Positions 43,718 through 53,331 of a stretch of DNA of 64,000 bases are shown one piece after another; position 1 is the stretch's first letter; each line of letters starts with the position of its first letter. Origin of the DNA: CAYYIS01 sp964470965 (GTDB taxonomy: Bacteria > JAAXHH01 > JABIQT01); assembly GCA_964470965.1 (NCBI GenBank), contig CAYYIS010000004.1:1-64000 (forward strand), given 5' to 3'. The translations under genes were made by a program, and so were the position numbers. Under the pieces are notes generated by a model. That model saw only the letters and a program-made list of their open reading frames with translations. It was not told the origin of the DNA and ran no database searches.

Positions 43718-45004
43718 TCATGTCCCCGAGCGCAAGGCCGCGCGTCCAGCGAATTTGGCCTCTGATCCCAGTGCTTCTTCTATCCTGAGCAACTGGTTGT
43801 ATTTGGCGATCCGCTCCGATCGAGAAAGCGATCCGGTCTTAATCTGGCCTGCGTTGGTGGCCACCGCGATATCCGCGATGGTGGTATCCTCCGTCTCGCC
43901 GGACCTGTGGGAAATCACGGCGGAATATCCCGCCCGTTCCGCCATTTCGATCGCTTCGAGTGTTTCGGTCAAAGTTCCAATCTGGTTGACTTTGATCAAT
44001 ATACTGTTGGCTATCCCATCTGAAATACCGTTACTAAGGCGCTGCGTGTTAGTCACGAACAAATCGTCACCGACCAGTTGAATTCGGTCGCCGAGGCGGT
44101 TGGTCATATCCTTCCAGGCACCCCAGTCATCCTCGGCAAGCCCGTCCTCTATGGACACGATATGATAGGTCTCGATCAGCCCTTCATAGAAGGAAATCAA
44201 CTCTTCCGACGATTTACTGGGCTGCGTTTCGGCCTTCAGCAAATACCGATCGTCTTCGTAGAATTCGGTGGCTGCCGCGTCCAGGGCGATGACCATATCT
44301 CGGCCTAGTTCATAGCCGGCTTCGGTAATCCCTTCCCGGAGGACCTGCAGCGCTTCTTCATTGGATGAAAGGTCCGGTGCGAAACCGCCTTCGTCGCCCA
44401 CGGCAGTTGAATAGCCCCGTTTCTGAAGGACTTTCTTCAGGCTGTGAAACGTCTCCGCTCCCATCCGAAGTGCTTCGGCGAAATTTGAAGCACCTACCGG
44501 CATAATCATGAATTCCTGAATATCCACATTGTTATCCGCATGGGCCCCGCCGTTGATAACATTCATCATGGGCACCGGCAACACATTGGCGTTGGCACCA
44601 CCGAGATAGCGGTATAAGGACGACCCAACCCCCGCCGCCGCCGCATGAGCCACTGCAAGTGAAACGCCCAGAATGGCATTAGCTCCGATTTTCTCCTTAT
44701 TCTGCGTACCGTCTAGTGCGATCATATGAGCGTCAATGCCAGCCTGATCCTTTGCATCCCGACCTTTAAGGGCCCTAGTCAGCGTGTCGTTGACTCCGGC
44801 CACGGCCAAGGTGACACCTTTTCCGCCATAACGATTTTCATCGCCATCCCGACGTTCCCAGGCTTCATGTGCCCCTGTGGATGCGCCGGACGGCACGATG
44901 GCTCGGCCGGACGCGCCGTTCGTCAGGGACACCTCAACTTCAACCGTCGGATTACCCCGTGAATCAAGCACTTCTCGGGCGTGAATATCCTCAATAGTCG
45001 TCAT
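43718..45004 (-). CDS. eno: Enolase
   Basis: 428 residues, full length. The metal and catalytic regions are clear: DSRGNPTVEVEV near the start, VGDEGGFAPDL, SIEDGLAEDDW, VGDDLFVTN, KVNQIGT (catalytic Lys) and SHRSGETEDTTIAD. It interconverts 2-phosphoglycerate and phosphoenolpyruvate in glycolysis. GGAGG precedes the ATG closely. It has its own promoter in the 110-base gap upstream. Confidence 0.98.
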   Translation of the reverse strand: MTTIEDIHAREVLDSRGNPTVEVEVSLTNGASGRAIVPSGASTGAHEAWERRDGDENRYGGKGVTLAVAGVNDTLTRALKGRDAKDQAGIDAHMIALDGTQNKEKIGANAILGVSLAVAHAAAAGVGSSLYRYLGGANANVLPVPMMNVINGGAHADNNVDIQEFMIMPVGASNFAEALRMGAETFHSLKKVLQKRGYSTAVGDEGGFAPDLSSNEEALQVLREGITEAGYELGRDMVIALDAAATEFYEDDRYLLKAETQPSKSSEELISFYEGLIETYHIVSIEDGLAEDDWGAWKDMTNRLGDRIQLVGDDLFVTNTQRLSNGISDGIANSILIKVNQIGTLTETLEAIEMAERAGYSAVISHRSGETEDTTIADIAVATNAGQIKTGSLSRSERIAKYNQLLRIEEALGSEAKFAGRAALRSGT

Positions 45005-45079
45005 ATTCCTCCAGCCTTATTCCAGTTTGAGTTCGTCCCATCAGGCAAAGCGCAAGACGAACTGAAGTACAGTTGTTTT

Positions 45080-45107
45080 AATATACATTCGTACGAAGTA
45101 GAGTCAA
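45080..45107 (-). promoter_or_regulatory. Sigma70-type promoter of eno
   Basis: TTGACT (45102-45107), a 16-base spacer and TATATT (45080-45085) on the minus strand, about 75 bases upstream of the enolase ATG. It lies just after the stop of the caspase-fold gene. Confidence 0.55.
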
Positions 45108-45114
45108 GAAATCG

Positions 45115-46149
45115 TTACCGGGATGTGAGCGTTCTGATCTCCCTGTTAACACGTGCCAAGCTGATAAGCAGATTTTCCAGACGGCTGTTGTAATCATCCT
45201 CCATGATTGCATCTTTTTCCAGCTTCAATGCATCGATTTGGACCTGTATGTCCCGGGACCGGGCCTCCAGTTTCGCCAGGTTTTTGTTTTCTTCCGGAGA
45301 TAGGTCCGGCACGGTTTCCCCTGGCCAGGCACGTTCCCCGAACGTGATCGACCGGGCCAGAGCGCCGTCCGGATCCTTTCCACCGGGATCCCTGCTACCC
45401 TTCCTGTCACCGTTGTCATCGAGCATCGGATGCTCGGTGGCCAGCCGTCCCTGATCCTCGTACCATTCCGCCGTTTTGAGTCGGGTATAGGTGAACGCTT
45501 CAAGAATCGAGACGCGGCCGTCCTTGTTGAGGTCGCTGTTTTCGACGGACAGGGCCGACAGGAAATGCTCCGTGAATACTGTCGCGATCCGCTGCCCACC
45601 GCTCTTGGTCGCGGTGATAACAACCCGATTGGACGCACTGATAGCATCGATAAATGGGCCGCTTGAACTCGAGCCGTTCACGAGAACAACGCGGCTGGCC
45701 TTGACGGCATTCAGCAAGTCGTTTAGCTTGGATGCCGTTAGATCCGGTCCCGGTATGTTCAGTTTGGGATCCCGGCCGGTGGCACTGCCATGACCGATCA
45801 GGATGACGAACAACAGGTCGGAGTCGTCGAGCCGATACGACAGGGTGTCGAAGATCTGTTCGATAGTGATTAAGCTAGATTTTTTAGCAGGAAGCGCCGG
45901 ATCTATGGTGGGATCAGGTACCAGAAGAAATAGGCGACTCTGCGGAATCTTGTGCTCTTCGTGGAGAACGTTATAGATGCCGCGGGCCCAATTCCAATGG
46001 GCCTCATCATATTTCGGTTCTCCCCCTATACCGCTGATGATAAGCGTATACCTGACACCATTAGAACCATCCGTTGCGGCCTGCAATTTCCATACACACG
46101 GCAGTTGAATCAGAACAGCCAGACAACAGAGTCTTATGTTTCGCAGCAT
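45115..46149 (-). CDS. Exported caspase-fold (peptidase C13-like) protein without the catalytic Cys
   Basis: 344 residues from the ATG at 46149, chosen for its signal peptide (MLRNIRLCCLAVLIQLPCVW, cleavage near 24) and GAGGG eight bases upstream. The catalytic His motif of clan CD is intact (ILIGHG, H120-G121). At the position of the nucleophile, where active members have (A/S)CxSG, it reads GSSSSG (159-164), so the Cys is Ser161. A canonical EF-hand loop, DLNKDGRVSILE, is at 206-217. The tail from 293 is a coiled coil. Probably a pseudo-protease; a Ser nucleophile is not excluded. Confidence 0.75.
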   Translation of the reverse strand: MLRNIRLCCLAVLIQLPCVWKLQAATDGSNGVRYTLIISGIGGEPKYDEAHWNWARGIYNVLHEEHKIPQSRLFLLVPDPTIDPALPAKKSSLITIEQIFDTLSYRLDDSDLLFVILIGHGSATGRDPKLNIPGPDLTASKLNDLLNAVKASRVVLVNGSSSSGPFIDAISASNRVVITATKSGGQRIATVFTEHFLSALSVENSDLNKDGRVSILEAFTYTRLKTAEWYEDQGRLATEHPMLDDNGDRKGSRDPGGKDPDGALARSITFGERAWPGETVPDLSPEENKNLAKLEARSRDIQVQIDALKLEKDAIMEDDYNSRLENLLISLARVNREIRTLTSR

Positions 46150-46159
46150 CACACATCCC

Positions 46160-47419
46160 TCAAATGGCAAGATCGAAGGCCCTGGCGCGATCCCGTTCTG
46201 TTTCACCGAACACCTTGACAAACCGGTCCTGTTCGAGTGGTCCCATCGGTATATTTCTTCTCGCCATCATACGCTGGGCGACTTCCAGCGCTTTGGTAAT
46301 TTCGTAGTCGGCCATACCTTCCGGCCCGTGCCAACAGAAGGACGGAATATATTTCGGCAGAATCTCAACGCTTACTACATTGGCGGAAAACCCCATGACC
46401 GTACCCGTGTTGAACGTCGTACTGATCCCTGATTTCCCAAAATCCCCCATCAGAATACCCAGAAACAGCATTCCCGTATCGACCATCTGACCGTTCAGCC
46501 ACATCGATATGGTGCCATAGGTGTTTTTCAAGTTACTGTTTGTCGTTCCGGCGCCCAGGTTCACCCATTGCCCTAGATAGGCATGACCAAGGAAGCCGTG
46601 GTGCTGTTTGTTGGAATATCCGTGGATTATGGAGGAGGCCACCTCACCGCCGACTTTACAGACAGGACCGATAGAGGTTCCCCCGTAAATGCAGGCACCG
46701 GCCTGCACGATAGACTCCGCGCCTATGCTGACCGGCCCCTGGAGATAACTGTGTGGAAGGATCCGAACACCCTCTCCAATAATAACAGGTCCATCTGATG
46801 CATCGATCACCGATCCCGGAAGGATCATCGCATCCGGGTATACGGTAATATCCTGCGCGTTGATGAAGTCCGTACCGGGGAATTCAGGTGTGTTGACCGG
46901 CTGCCCGCCGATCTTTTTGTGATCCCGGCGAATCTCATCGCCGTTCATCCGGATCAGATCCCAGGCATAGGTGGCCATGTCGGCATGCACCTCCTCCCGT
47001 TCCATACTTTCCCGGACCACAGGCGCAGCGTCGGATTCCGATAGCAGCATCGGCCACCGGGAATCACGCATGCGTGCCGCTACCAGGGTTTCCCCTTTGA
47101 GAAAGACACGGTCCGGCCCTTCTACCGAAAGTATGCGGGCCAGCATGTCGTCCATAAGGACCCTGCCATTTATATAGAGTGTTACCCCTTCGCTGACTGT
47201 ATTCACCGGGGTACCGGGGTTATGTTCCTCGACGACGCTTTTTAGTTCGTCTCGGCACCATAGTCGGTAGGGTACATCGGGAAAAAAGGACAGGATTTTC
47301 TCCCGGAGCGTTTGCGTACCGCATCTGAGATCAAAGACAGGCCGGGCAAATACCAAGGGATCGAAATTCGATGCCGTTTGATCTTCGAACAAACAGAGTG
47401 TGGGCTGAGGAATGGACAT
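46160..47419 (-). CDS. Alternate GlmU-like sugar nucleotidyltransferase/acetyltransferase
   Basis: 419 residues. The N-terminal domain (LCLFEDQTASNFDPLVFARPVFDLRCG) resembles the diverged nucleotidyltransferase of the alternate bacterial GlmU group and lacks the classical LxxGxGTxM loop. From about 200 a left-handed beta-helix follows (VIIGEGVRILPHSYLQGPVSIGAES, then NLGAGTTNSNLKNTYG), like the GlmU acetyltransferase. It would make UDP-GlcNAc from glucosamine-1-phosphate. Its place directly after glmS supports this; functional proof is lacking. Confidence 0.82.
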   Translation of the reverse strand: MSIPQPTLCLFEDQTASNFDPLVFARPVFDLRCGTQTLREKILSFFPDVPYRLWCRDELKSVVEEHNPGTPVNTVSEGVTLYINGRVLMDDMLARILSVEGPDRVFLKGETLVAARMRDSRWPMLLSESDAAPVVRESMEREEVHADMATYAWDLIRMNGDEIRRDHKKIGGQPVNTPEFPGTDFINAQDITVYPDAMILPGSVIDASDGPVIIGEGVRILPHSYLQGPVSIGAESIVQAGACIYGGTSIGPVCKVGGEVASSIIHGYSNKQHHGFLGHAYLGQWVNLGAGTTNSNLKNTYGTISMWLNGQMVDTGMLFLGILMGDFGKSGISTTFNTGTVMGFSANVVSVEILPKYIPSFCWHGPEGMADYEITKALEVAQRMMARRNIPMGPLEQDRFVKVFGETERDRARAFDLAI

Positions 47420-47442
47420 GATTATAAACCGGCGTTCGTCGC

Positions 47443-49272
47443 TTATTCCACTGTCACGCTTTTGGCCAGATTTCGGGGTTTGTCTACATCACAGCCACGC
47501 AAAACAGCGATATGATAGGCTAGCAATTGCAATGGGATGACCGACAGAAGCGCTACCAGAACCGGATCGACATCCGGGATAAAGATCACATGATCGGCTT
47601 TATCGCCGATCCAGGCATCACCCTCGGTAGCGATGGCGATGACACGGCCCTTACGGGCGCGAACTTCTTCTATATTGCTCATAATCTTGTTGTAGATCCG
47701 GTCCTGCGTGGCGATAAACACCACCGGCATATCCTTATCTATCAGTGCGATCGGACCGTGTTTCATCTCCGCCGCAGGATAGCCTTCGGCGTGAATATAC
47801 GAGATTTCCTTGAGCTTTAGGGCGCCTTCCAAGGCCACCGGGAAGTTGAAATTCCGTCCCAGGTAGAGCGCGTTACTTCTATCGGCATACTCCTCCGCAA
47901 TTTTTCGGATGTCGTCATTCAAAGCCAGAATCGTTTCAATTTTTTCCGGCACTTTACTCAGATCACGGGCGATGGTCATCCGGCGTTCCCGAAAGCGATC
48001 ACGAACGTGACCGAACTTCAGCGCAATCATGGCGAAGACTGCGACCTGAGCCGTGAACGCTTTGGTGGACGCCACACCGATCTCCGGACCGGCATGAACA
48101 TAGACACCGGCCTCGCATTGCCGGGCGATGGAAGAACCGACCACATTACAGATACCGAGCGTACGGGCCCCCAAGTTCTGGGCTTCCCGTACGGCGGCAA
48201 GCGTATCCGCCGTCTCTCCGGACTGACTGATGGCAAACACAAGCGTCTCGTCGTCTACAATCGGTTTGCGATATCGGAATTCAGAGGCATAGTCCACTTC
48301 TACCGGGATGCGGGTCAATTCCTCAAGCATGTATTCGGCGGCCAGGCCGGCATGCCATGACGTACCGCAGGCGGTAATAACGATACGGTGGATTTTTTTG
48401 ATGTCGTCTTCATCCATTTCCATACCTGCCAATACTGCGGTTCCTCGTTCATCATCCAGTCTGCCGCGAATGGCGTTGGTGATGACATTGGGCTGCTCGA
48501 AAATTTCCTTCATCATAAAATGATTGAAGCCACCACGCTCAAGCGTGTCCAGGTCCCGGGTAATCCGGATTTCCTCGGGCTCCATCACCCTACCCCGTGC
48601 CGATTCAATTCGGACGCCGTCATCGGTCATAATCGCCAATTCGCTGTCTTGAAGGTAGATAACACGGTCTGTATGTTCGATCAGAGCGGCCACGTCCGAT
48701 GCTAGAAAACTCTCCTCATGATGCAGACCAACCACCAACGGACTGCCCTGACGGGCGGCGACAATCGTGTTAGGTTCTGTCTTACTGATTACCGCAATAC
48801 CATAGGTGCCTTCCACATGACGCAATGCCAGCTGGACTGCCTTTACCAGATCAACGGAAGAATAGAACCTGCTTATGAGGTGCGCCAGTACTTCCGTGTC
48901 CGTCGCGCTCTCAAACACATGGCCTTCTCTTTCAAGCATCGCCTTCAGCACATCGAAATTCTCGATGATGCCGTTATGAACCACGGCAATTTGATTTTCG
49001 CCGTCCACATGGGGATGCGCATTGAGGTCCGACGGTTCTCCGTGGGTAGCCCAGCGGGTATGCCCGATAGCGAACCCCGGATCGAGCTGACTGCCGTTCA
49101 ACGCACGGTTCAAGTTATCGAGGCGCCCTGCCTTTTTAATGACCTCCAGATTTCCCTCGTTGAGGCCGGCGATACCGGAAGAGTCATATCCCCTGTACTC
49201 CAACCGCTTCAACGCCCCCATGACAATGGGTACGACATCCCTTTTTCCGATATAACCTGCTATGCCACACAT
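47443..49272 (-). CDS. glmS: Glutamine-fructose-6-phosphate aminotransferase (isomerizing)
   Basis: 609 residues. The class II glutaminase domain starts MCGIAGYIG (Cys2 becomes the N-terminal nucleophile) and includes GHTRWATHGEPS. The linker leads to two SIS sugar-isomerase domains (ACGTSWHAGL, ISQSGETADT, then GRNFNFPVALEGALKLKEISY). The C-terminus ends DKPRNLAKSVTVE, the usual signature. It makes glucosamine-6-phosphate, the entry to UDP-GlcNAc for cell wall and glycans. Confidence 0.98.
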   Translation of the reverse strand: MCGIAGYIGKRDVVPIVMGALKRLEYRGYDSSGIAGLNEGNLEVIKKAGRLDNLNRALNGSQLDPGFAIGHTRWATHGEPSDLNAHPHVDGENQIAVVHNGIIENFDVLKAMLEREGHVFESATDTEVLAHLISRFYSSVDLVKAVQLALRHVEGTYGIAVISKTEPNTIVAARQGSPLVVGLHHEESFLASDVAALIEHTDRVIYLQDSELAIMTDDGVRIESARGRVMEPEEIRITRDLDTLERGGFNHFMMKEIFEQPNVITNAIRGRLDDERGTAVLAGMEMDEDDIKKIHRIVITACGTSWHAGLAAEYMLEELTRIPVEVDYASEFRYRKPIVDDETLVFAISQSGETADTLAAVREAQNLGARTLGICNVVGSSIARQCEAGVYVHAGPEIGVASTKAFTAQVAVFAMIALKFGHVRDRFRERRMTIARDLSKVPEKIETILALNDDIRKIAEEYADRSNALYLGRNFNFPVALEGALKLKEISYIHAEGYPAAEMKHGPIALIDKDMPVVFIATQDRIYNKIMSNIEEVRARKGRVIAIATEGDAWIGDKADHVIFIPDVDPVLVALLSVIPLQLLAYHIAVLRGCDVDKPRNLAKSVTVE

Positions 49273-49336
49273 GACTGCCTTCCTTAATAGTGACTCACTC
49301 CGATATTAGGCAGAGCGGAATTAGCTGGCACAAGAA

Positions 49337-49363
49337 ATCTATCTACATTACGAGGAGATAGAT
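49337..49363. repeat. Inverted repeat in the glmS leader
   Basis: ATCTATCT and its exact complement AGATAGAT separated by 11 bases. It lies 65 to 91 bases before the glmS start. A TTGACA on the minus strand (49383-49388) lies just upstream but has no good -10 partner. It could be an operator or a leader hairpin. The glmS ribozyme core was not seen. Confidence 0.45.
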
Positions 49364-49421
49364 GAGAATATCCCCTATCTTCTGTCAAGTACAAAACAAC
49401 GGCAGGAGAGACGACCCTGCC

Positions 49422-51725
49422 TTACGCCAGCCCTTTCCGGCGACGCAGAAACCATTCGAGTCCGAGGAACAGGAGGACTGCGATGAAAAGAGGCGGGGTG
49501 TCCCGCAGATCTTCTTCCCGTACCAGAGAAGAGGTCTGCTTCACTGGTGGGATAAGGTCTGGAAGAGTTCCGGCCTGGGCGGGTTCGAGATAGTCCCCGC
49601 CTGTGGAGGAGGCTAACCGTTTGAGGACATCCGCGTGGAGCGAGGCATCCGTAAATTCCGCGACCGATTCCGCCACACTGAACCCACCCTGATCTACGGC
49701 AATAAAAGTTTGGGGCGTTCGGACGGAGACATCAACCCTGTGCATTCCGCCTAGTCTCGGCATATACTCCGCCTGGTAGGAACCGTCGTCGCCGAAAGTC
49801 CATTCCAGTTCCACTGGTTCCGGCTGACCGGTCGGCCCGGTTACCTGAGCCCAGACGGAAGCGTCGTTAACCGGTTTAAATGTTTCATCCAGCACTCTGG
49901 ATGATATGACTACCGGCTCATTTTCTACATAGGTTTCCTTATTGAGCGTCACAGAAATCCGGTTGGTGGAGGCAAGCGCCAGCCAGCGGACCATTTGTTG
50001 CCAGAACCTTTCATGTGAATCGTCTTCTGAATCCATGAACATCTGCCACCGCCAGGTACTCGCCGAGGTGAAGGCCATGGTCCGGCCTTCACCATAGCGT
50101 TGGACAACCAGAATCACATTGGATCCTTCGAGCAGATCCGCCGAGGGATCTATACCCAGAACCGTGGCACCCGGTTTGACATCGCCGACGCGGTTGTAAC
50201 CTGCCAATTCGGGGAGCTGCGACCAGAGTTTGGCGTTGGCGTCCCGGTCAGGCGAAATACGCATTAAAGGATGGGTGCGGCCGTCCGGTGTCAGATCCAT
50301 ACGGAAAATCCGATCCACCAGACCGATGCCCCAGGTGCCACCGCCCCGTGAAGAAGCGACGCGAACCGGCAAAGCATCTTCTACCGGTGTGCCGGCATAG
50401 CCGCCTTCAGCAAACGAGCCGTCGCCTCCCAGCATCAACAGACCGCCACCGCGTATGCTGACGAACTCTTCGGTCATCTGCAACTGTTCCGGCGTGAACC
50501 AAGCGGCTTCGATATTGCCGAGGATGATTGCATCATATCCGAACAGCTCCTCCCGTGTTCTGGGATAGCCGTCCTGAAGCTCGGTTGGGGATTGCACCCC
50601 CTGCCGGTAAAGACGCCCGTCGTGAGATATGCGCACCATCGAGACCAGATTGACCTGAGGATCTTCATCGACGGAACGACGGATGAATTTGAACTCTTTT
50701 CGCGGATATCCTTCCACATACAGCACCCGGCCTTTTCGGGTCCGGTTGTCCACCAGGAACCGTCGCTGGTTGTTCTCGGAGATCATTTCCTCCGACCGGG
50801 GTTTTATCTCCGCCGAATATTCGTAGATGCCCGGTGCATCCGGCGCCAGTGTCAGCTTAATGCGCTGCGTGTCGCCGTCACGGCCGATCAGAACCTGGCG
50901 AGTTTCCACCAACCGGGCGCCTTCTTTGATCTCCAGGTCGACCGTCTTCCCCTGGTAACCGTAACCTCGTAACGTAACAAACAGGTCCGCGACCGAGCCG
51001 GCCGTCATGGTTTTTGACGTGGCCACCTTCATGATTTCAATATCTTTGAGAACGTGTTCCTTGCCAATACCGATCGTGTAGACCGGCACCTCCTGAGATT
51101 TCAGGTAGGCGGCAACCCCTGCCAGTTCGTTGACGCCCTGATCTGCGTTGTCCGCACCGTCCGAAACCAGGACAATCCCGGCCAACGGCATATCACGGAA
51201 TTCTCCGGAAACCTGACTCAACGCACCCGAGATATCGGTGGCTTCCCCCTCTGCCGTCAGCTCCGACTGATCGGCGATACGATTGGTTTCCAAAGAGAAC
51301 CGGAAGGTTCGTACTCTGAATTTTTCCTTTAATTTCGGTAGAAGTCCCCGGCCTTTGTCATCTTCCATCAACTGACGGACCGCTTCAATACGCGAAACCG
51401 ATCCGGGCGCATCCTGGATTCGCATACTTTTCGAATCATCCAGCAACACAATGATGAATCCCTGTTCCGGCGTTACTTCGGAGGTGAGGAGCACCGGCTC
51501 AAGCAGACTACATGTGATTAGGAGCAAAGGCAGGAGTTTCAGGGCAATCAGGACCGATTGATACCGTCCTGTGATAGTAACTGATGTTCTCTGATAAAAC
51601 AGGATGACCAGCGCAACGATAATGAGGGTCACCGCCAGGATGACCCAGGGATCCAGGAGCGACTTGAAGATAACCTTATCGTTCTCTCCCAGAACTCCCG
51701 CTGACTGAAGAAAGGATTCCATCAT
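49422..51725 (-). CDS. VWA-domain membrane protein (BatA/GATase1-like)
   Basis: 767 residues. Two N-terminal membrane segments (about 27-44 and 58-76) are followed by a von Willebrand A domain with the MIDAS motif D96-D-S-K-S100 and VLVSDGADNADQG further on. The middle part resembles a class I glutamine-amidotransferase-like fold (YDAIILGNIEAAWF, RGGGLLMLGGDGSF), and an Ig-like part follows. One more membrane segment lies at the C-terminus (LFIAVLLFLGLEWFLRRR). This layout is common in large uncharacterised envelope proteins. Function unknown; it may sense or assemble envelope complexes. Confidence 0.85.
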   Translation of the reverse strand: MMESFLQSAGVLGENDKVIFKSLLDPWVILAVTLIIVALVILFYQRTSVTITGRYQSVLIALKLLPLLLITCSLLEPVLLTSEVTPEQGFIIVLLDDSKSMRIQDAPGSVSRIEAVRQLMEDDKGRGLLPKLKEKFRVRTFRFSLETNRIADQSELTAEGEATDISGALSQVSGEFRDMPLAGIVLVSDGADNADQGVNELAGVAAYLKSQEVPVYTIGIGKEHVLKDIEIMKVATSKTMTAGSVADLFVTLRGYGYQGKTVDLEIKEGARLVETRQVLIGRDGDTQRIKLTLAPDAPGIYEYSAEIKPRSEEMISENNQRRFLVDNRTRKGRVLYVEGYPRKEFKFIRRSVDEDPQVNLVSMVRISHDGRLYRQGVQSPTELQDGYPRTREELFGYDAIILGNIEAAWFTPEQLQMTEEFVSIRGGGLLMLGGDGSFAEGGYAGTPVEDALPVRVASSRGGGTWGIGLVDRIFRMDLTPDGRTHPLMRISPDRDANAKLWSQLPELAGYNRVGDVKPGATVLGIDPSADLLEGSNVILVVQRYGEGRTMAFTSASTWRWQMFMDSEDDSHERFWQQMVRWLALASTNRISVTLNKETYVENEPVVISSRVLDETFKPVNDASVWAQVTGPTGQPEPVELEWTFGDDGSYQAEYMPRLGGMHRVDVSVRTPQTFIAVDQGGFSVAESVAEFTDASLHADVLKRLASSTGGDYLEPAQAGTLPDLIPPVKQTSSLVREEDLRDTPPLFIAVLLFLGLEWFLRRRKGLA

Positions 51726-52054
51726 ATTCTATCCGGTTCACTATGGGTAGAGTATCGAGTGTGCCTCATTTCATTGAAGCGGTAAAATCCAGACACTGTC
51801 AACAGAAATATATAACCGCATGTTGACTTTATTGTTGTGATGTTGGTTCATGTCTTCTTTAACCAAGACATGTTTTCCACTGAATCTGTATACCGACTTT
51901 TTTCAAGCGTTATTTATGGGACCGAACCGTAAAATCGGGGTGTCGGAACACACACTGTTTTACCTTGACATCGTAAATAATGCTGGCTATTATCCTGTTA
52001 TTGCGCTTTCATATGTGACCATTAAAGATAGCGGGATGTTTTGAGGAAGGAGTT
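51726..52054. other. 329-base gap with the promoter of the cytochrome gene
   Basis: The gap separates divergent genes. It contains the rightward promoter at 51965-51993. A short plus-strand frame (about 51850-52044) has no ribosome-binding site and no recognisable content. No leftward promoter for the VWA gene was clear. Confidence 0.5.
51965..51993 (+). promoter_or_regulatory. Sigma70-type promoter of the cytochrome gene
   Basis: TTGACA (51965-51970), exactly 17 bases, then TATTAT (51988-51993). The -35 is a perfect consensus. Transcription should begin near 52000, leaving a leader of about 55 bases before the start codon. Confidence 0.65.
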
Positions 52055-52057
52055 ATG

Positions 52058-52441
52058 ATGAATCGTATGATAGCGGGTGTTGTTTCGGCTGGTATACTTA
52101 CCGGTGGATTGATGATCGGTTCACAATCCTACGCCCAGACCGGCCAGCCCAAGAATGTTCAGGTTTTGAAGGGAAAAAACACTAAAGAAATCCGGGACGT
52201 CATGAAGGGGATCACCGGCGCCCTGGGTGTAAAGTGTGTTTTCTGTCACAATCCTAAGGACTATTCGAGTGATGAGAAGCCAAAGAAGCTTGTAGGCCGC
52301 GAGTTTTTGAAGATGGTCGGTGAAACCAATAAACAGATTGCCGCCATAAATCGTTCGGTAATGAAGAAATCCAAATTGACGAGCGTCACCTGCTTCACCT
52401 GTCATCAAGGCGGCCTGGAAGTGGCGAGTGCCCCGGAATAG
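52058..52441 (+). CDS. Small dihaem c-type cytochrome (reaction-centre cytochrome c-like domain)
   Basis: 127 residues. A signal peptide (to about residue 26, SQSYAQ) directs it to the periplasm. Two CxxCH haem sites are C60-x-x-C63-H64 (CVFCH) and C112-x-x-C115-H116 (CFTCH). The pattern MKGITGALGVKCVFCH, with DEKPKKLVGREFLKMV between the haem sites, matches the photosynthetic reaction-centre-type cytochrome c domain seen in many non-phototrophic bacteria. The second of two adjacent ATGs is favoured because AAGGAG is five bases upstream of it; the first, at 52055, would add one residue. Electron partner unknown. Confidence 0.85.
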   Translation: MNRMIAGVVSAGILTGGLMIGSQSYAQTGQPKNVQVLKGKNTKEIRDVMKGITGALGVKCVFCHNPKDYSSDEKPKKLVGREFLKMVGETNKQIAAINRSVMKKSKLTSVTCFTCHQGGLEVASAPE

Positions 52442-52526
52442 GTTACAGATTTTTGATAGGTAGATTGACCTCATGTTTTCGGATTGCGGCAGCCCTTGCC
52501 CGCAATCCGAATTCTTTTGGATACCT

Positions 52527-53312
52527 ATGAAGCCTACTACTCTGACATTTCTCGGAACGGCCGATGCGGTCCCGGAACCGGGACGGGATGTGGCAAGCTT
52601 CGTTATCAACGACACCCATCTCGTGGATACCGGCTGGCGCGCCACTGCCCGCATGATTGATCGGGGTCTGGACCCTCTCAAAATCAAGACCATCATCATG
52701 ACCCACTGCCACCAGGACCATTACCTGGGGATGCCCCAGTTTTTCTTCCACTGGTCCCAGTGCTGGCGACCGGAAATGGGTGCCCCTTCCCTGAAAGTCT
52801 ACGGACCACGGGACATTGTGGACGTTCTGGACGCTACTTGGAAGTTCCTTCTGGCGGAACGATATCCCCAGTTCACATGGCGTCCCGAGGTTAAGGTTAT
52901 AGAGGACGGAGAAACCATAAAAACCGACACATTCTGGCTATCTGCCTGTAAAACCCGGCATCCTGTAGACGGCCGCTGTTACACGTTCCTGGACCGTGAC
53001 ACAGGTGTTAAAATCGGCTTCACGGGCGACACCGCCTACCATGAGCCGATTGCCGAGCACGTGCGTGGATGCGACCTACTGTTACATGATTCGACCTTCC
53101 CTCATGACTGCCCCCGCGAAAGATTGGACAGGGACGGCCATTCCACGGCGGTTGACGCTGCAAAAATCGCCAGGCTGGCCGATGTCCAGCATCTGTTCCT
53201 GATGCATTACCAACTCGAACGTCATGAAGAGTCCATCACCCATGCAGAGAATATATTCCCGGATGTCTCCTATGCTGTTGAAGGGGAAATTGTGGAAGTG
53301 ACACGGGAATAA
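52527..53312 (+). CDS. MBL-fold metallo-hydrolase (RNase Z/phosphodiesterase-like)
   Basis: 261 residues from the ATG at 52527. The metal-binding motif is THCHQDH (H60, H62, D64, H65), with later ligands in GFTGDTAYHE and DSTFPHD. The fold and the order of ligands fit the ElaC/PhnP-like branch of the beta-lactamase superfamily, so a phosphodiester substrate is more likely than a lactam. The upstream 18 residues of the open frame are not family-like. It is followed by the nucleosidase gene after about 20 bases. Confidence 0.82.
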   Translation: MKPTTLTFLGTADAVPEPGRDVASFVINDTHLVDTGWRATARMIDRGLDPLKIKTIIMTHCHQDHYLGMPQFFFHWSQCWRPEMGAPSLKVYGPRDIVDVLDATWKFLLAERYPQFTWRPEVKVIEDGETIKTDTFWLSACKTRHPVDGRCYTFLDRDTGVKIGFTGDTAYHEPIAEHVRGCDLLLHDSTFPHDCPRERLDRDGHSTAVDAAKIARLADVQHLFLMHYQLERHEESITHAENIFPDVSYAVEGEIVEVTRE

Positions 53313-53331
53313 GATCCGCACCGGACCACCT

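Noticed and set aside
49273..49421. A glmS riboswitch/ribozyme in the glmS leader
   Set aside because: None of the conserved core sequences of the glmS ribozyme was seen; only a short inverted repeat is present.
51850..52044. A 64-codon plus-strand frame upstream of the cytochrome
   Set aside because: It overlaps the promoter, has no ribosome-binding site and no recognisable content.
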